Source: DASYPP01 sp036006525 (GTDB lineage: Bacteria > Gemmatimonadota > Gemmatimonadetes > Gemmatimonadales > GWC2-71-9). From it: 7,321 nt of DNA. The stretch is taken from the NCBI GenBank assembly GCA_036006525.1, contig DASYPP010000075.1:1-7321 (forward strand), written 5' to 3'. The notes under the pieces were generated by a model. It made no database searches. It saw only the letters and a program-made list of their open reading frames with translations, and was not told where the DNA came from. Below are positions 6,203-7,321 of this stretch, piece after piece (position 1 is the first letter of the stretch; every line of letters starts with the position of its first letter). The translations under genes were made by a program, and so were the position numbers.

Positions 6203-6276
6203 CGGGACTTGGTCGCGGCATTCCATTGCGTGGCGACGCCATGGGTACCAGAAACCGGTCCCGCTTACTGCTTACC
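6190..6276. repeat. Inverted repeat of GTAAGC heptads spanning the DUF2007 gene end
   Basis: 19-bp arms 6190-6208 and 6258-6276 pair at 17 of 19 positions and end in GCGGGAC/GTCCCGC at the inner side. The right arm covers the last codon and TAA stop of the DUF2007 gene. The spacer of about 49 bp contains no gene. The remainder of the argF leader (6119-6174) shows only a CATTCC-like fragment and no recognisable promoter. Confidence 0.75.
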
Positions 6277-6487
6277 CCTCCGGGGTCTCTTCCAATAGAG
6301 CCTTCGCTTCCTCAGCGTCCTCCTCGTGGACCCCCAGGCGCACCTCGGCCAGCAGGTGGAGGGAGGGCAGCATCCCGCCGGCGTCATCCCGCATGATAAT
6401 GGATGAGATCCCGTTGGCCTCGAGCACGGCCTGGCCGAGCTGCGCTTCGAGCTCGGTCGGGTAGTGTCCCACGACGACGATGGCCAT
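6272..6487 (-). CDS. DUF2007-type small protein (putative signal-transducing domain)
   Basis: A 71-residue cytoplasmic protein starting MAIVVVGHYPTELEAQLGQ. The layout (opening strand, E-A-x-L helix, VLEANGISSIIMRDD, a Gly/Leu loop, then VRLGVHEEDAEEAKALLEE) matches the DUF2007 domain, which folds like PII-related small alpha/beta proteins. Its molecular role is not established, so no function is assigned. The start is ATG 6487, with GAAGG (6495-6499) 7 nt upstream. A longer in-frame reading would add (Ile-Glu-Gly)n from the 9-bp repeat array and then out-of-frame sequence of the upstream gene, so it is rejected. The gene follows the chalcone-isomerase-like gene by 64 bp in the same direction and is probably co-transcribed. 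Its TAA stop lies inside an inverted-repeat arm. Confidence 0.82.
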   Translation of the reverse strand: MAIVVVGHYPTELEAQLGQAVLEANGISSIIMRDDAGGMLPSLHLLAEVRLGVHEEDAEEAKALLEETPEG

Positions 6488-6494
6488 GCTCAGG

Positions 6495-6499
6495 CCTTC
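6495..6499 (-). promoter_or_regulatory. Ribosome-binding site of the DUF2007 gene, at the edge of the tandem array
   Basis: GAAGG with 7-nt spacing to ATG 6487. Four of its five bases are the end of the last 9-bp unit, so each full unit (GGATTGAAG followed by G) presents the same Shine-Dalgarno-like GAAGG. Confidence 0.65.
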
Positions 6500-6558
6500 A
6501 ATCCCTTCAATCCCTTCAATCCCTTCAATCCCCTCAATCCCATCAATCCCCTCAATCA
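6496..6558. repeat. 9-bp tandem repeat, seven units
   Basis: The unit is CTTCAATCC on the plus strand: four perfect copies (6496-6531), then three diverged copies (6532-6558). It fills the whole gap between two genes and includes the Asp codon and TGA stop of the chalcone-isomerase-like gene in its last unit. In the sense strand it is GGATTGAAG, which would encode repeated Ile-Glu-Gly if translated in the DUF2007 frame. Confidence 0.92.
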
Positions 6559-7130
6559 GTGAGTCCCAGGATCTTCTTCTTGAAGTCCTCGCCCGGCCCC
6601 GGCTTGGGCCCGATCCACGCCTTGAACAGCGCGTCGGCGAATTCCTTCCCCTCCAGGGTTCCCTTGTTCTTGCCGTTGACGTCGATCCGCGTCCCGTGCC
6701 CGGGAAGATAGGTGAAGACAAACTGCTGGCCTTTCTCGATGTCTTCCATGTAGCTGCACAGGGTCACGAATTGCTGCTTGAGAGCGGCCGAGGCGTTCGG
6801 AGTGTTGTTCTCCAGGGCTTCGTCCCAGGCGCCGCACATCCGCTTGGCATCTACGCCGCGCAGGAACTGGAGCACGATGCGGCGGGGCGCATCGGCCGCG
6901 AGGATCGCCTCGGCGTTGCTGCTCCGCTGGGGAAGGTACAGGCCGGCGACGTAGACCTTGAAGACCACTTTCTTGCGGAGCGCCATCCCGTTCAGCACCA
7001 GGTCATTGCCCTCGACCTGGATGTGCCGCTTGTAGGTGACGTCGTTCAGGGTCATGGTCGAGTCCTGGGCGACGAGCGGTGCAGTGACCAGGCTCGCAGT
7101 CAGGGCCATCAGGACAGCAAGAGTGCGCAT
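6552..7130 (-). CDS. Secreted chalcone-isomerase-like protein (Chalcone_3-type)
   Basis: A 192-residue protein with a signal peptide: MRTLAVLMALTASLVTAPLVAQ, with cleavage likely after Ala21 or Gln22. The body matches the bacterial chalcone-isomerase-like family: LVLNGMALRKKVVFKVYVAGLYLP (45-68), then APRRIVLQFLRGV with the family's Arg, a helical DEALENN segment, and the closing strands FVFTYLPGHGTRIDVNG and GKEFADALFKAWIGPKP. Bacterial members of this fold are exported and are not thought to make flavonoids; their ligand is unknown, though related proteins bind fatty acids. The start is ATG 7130, where the signal peptide begins. A TTG extension to 7181 would add 17 residues before the basic N-terminus and is rejected. 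The RBS is weak (GGGA, 6 nt upstream). It is the first gene of a likely pair with the DUF2007 gene. Confidence 0.88.
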   Translation of the reverse strand: MRTLAVLMALTASLVTAPLVAQDSTMTLNDVTYKRHIQVEGNDLVLNGMALRKKVVFKVYVAGLYLPQRSSNAEAILAADAPRRIVLQFLRGVDAKRMCGAWDEALENNTPNASAALKQQFVTLCSYMEDIEKGQQFVFTYLPGHGTRIDVNGKNKGTLEGKEFADALFKAWIGPKPGPGEDFKKKILGLTD

Positions 7131-7321
7131 CTTGGATCCCAGGCTAGGGAAGTTAAATCGTGGTGTATTCAGGCTTTGCAAAGCTCCTCGCGGGGGCCGC
7201 GGTGTACACGCGGCGGCCGCGGCGGCCCCTTCTTGATGTCAGATCAAGCAAGAAGAAGTCCGGAACTGAACTAAGTAATAACAGTTGAACAAAGAAGCTG
7301 GAATGGGCAGGGAGCGCACCG
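7131..7321 (-). promoter_or_regulatory. Upstream region of the chalcone-isomerase-like gene, with several palindromes
   Basis: 191 bp without a gene. It holds a perfect 12-bp palindrome GCTTTGCAAAGC (7173-7184), 43 bp from the start codon, a GTGTACAC palindrome (7202-7209), GCGGCCGC (7213-7220), and a short hairpin CTTGAT-GTCAG-ATCAAG (7232-7248). A TTGCAA at the 12-bp palindrome with a weak AT-rich hexamer 17 bp downstream in the sense direction could be a promoter, but the -10 match is poor. Beyond 7249 I see nothing further. Confidence 0.4.

Noticed and set aside
6488..6721. N-terminal extension of the DUF2007 protein with (Ile-Glu-Gly)n
   Set aside because: It would consist of the tandem array plus out-of-frame upstream gene sequence. 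The domain begins at Met 6487 with its own ribosome-binding site.
6480..7274. Plus-strand open frame with an Ile-Pro-Ser repeat
   Set aside because: The repeated residues come from the 9-bp tandem array and the remainder is antisense to the chalcone-isomerase-like gene.
1..7321. Sigma-54 promoter controlled by the activator
   Set aside because: A reading of both strands for TGGCAC-N5-TTGC-like sites found no convincing match in the gaps.

Overview
This is a compact, high-GC bacterial window in which every supported gene reads leftward (minus strand). Gene content and style (secreted and lipoprotein genes with repeated beta-type domains, an NtrC-type activator, short intergenic repeats after almost every stop codon) fit a Gemmatimonadota-like or similar high-GC soil/environmental bacterium. 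That placement is inference from general style, not from a marker gene.

In order of transcription (right to left): 7131-7321 is a leader region with palindromes. 6552-7130 is a secreted chalcone-isomerase-like protein. 6272-6487 is a small DUF2007-type protein whose ribosome-binding site lies at the edge of a 9-bp tandem repeat. 5210-6118 is ornithine carbamoyltransferase (argF). 3977-5086 is the glycine-cleavage aminomethyltransferase (gcvT). 3391-3873 is a MogA/MoaB molybdopterin adenylyltransferase. 1721-3229 is a sigma-54-dependent NtrC-family activator with a degenerate receiver domain. 1-1372 is a tight three-gene cluster: two lipoproteins of unknown function overlapping by ATGA, then a secreted NTF2-like protein cut by the window edge.

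The metabolic genes belong to separate pathways (arginine synthesis, one-carbon/glycine metabolism, molybdenum cofactor) and are separated by repeat-filled gaps. They look like collinear housekeeping genes rather than one functional system. The lipoprotein/NTF2-like cluster is the only clear translationally coupled operon.

The most distinctive property is in the gaps. From 1458 to 6558 every intergenic interval carries a different repeat: a tandemly duplicated ~131-bp unit that includes the last ten codons of the activator gene, a GTGACAA heptamer array against the activator's start codon, four unrelated imperfect inverted repeats placed at or just after stop codons, and a 9-bp array. No CRISPR array, integrase, transposase, RNA gene or defence system is visible, and I do not see a complete new multi-gene system.
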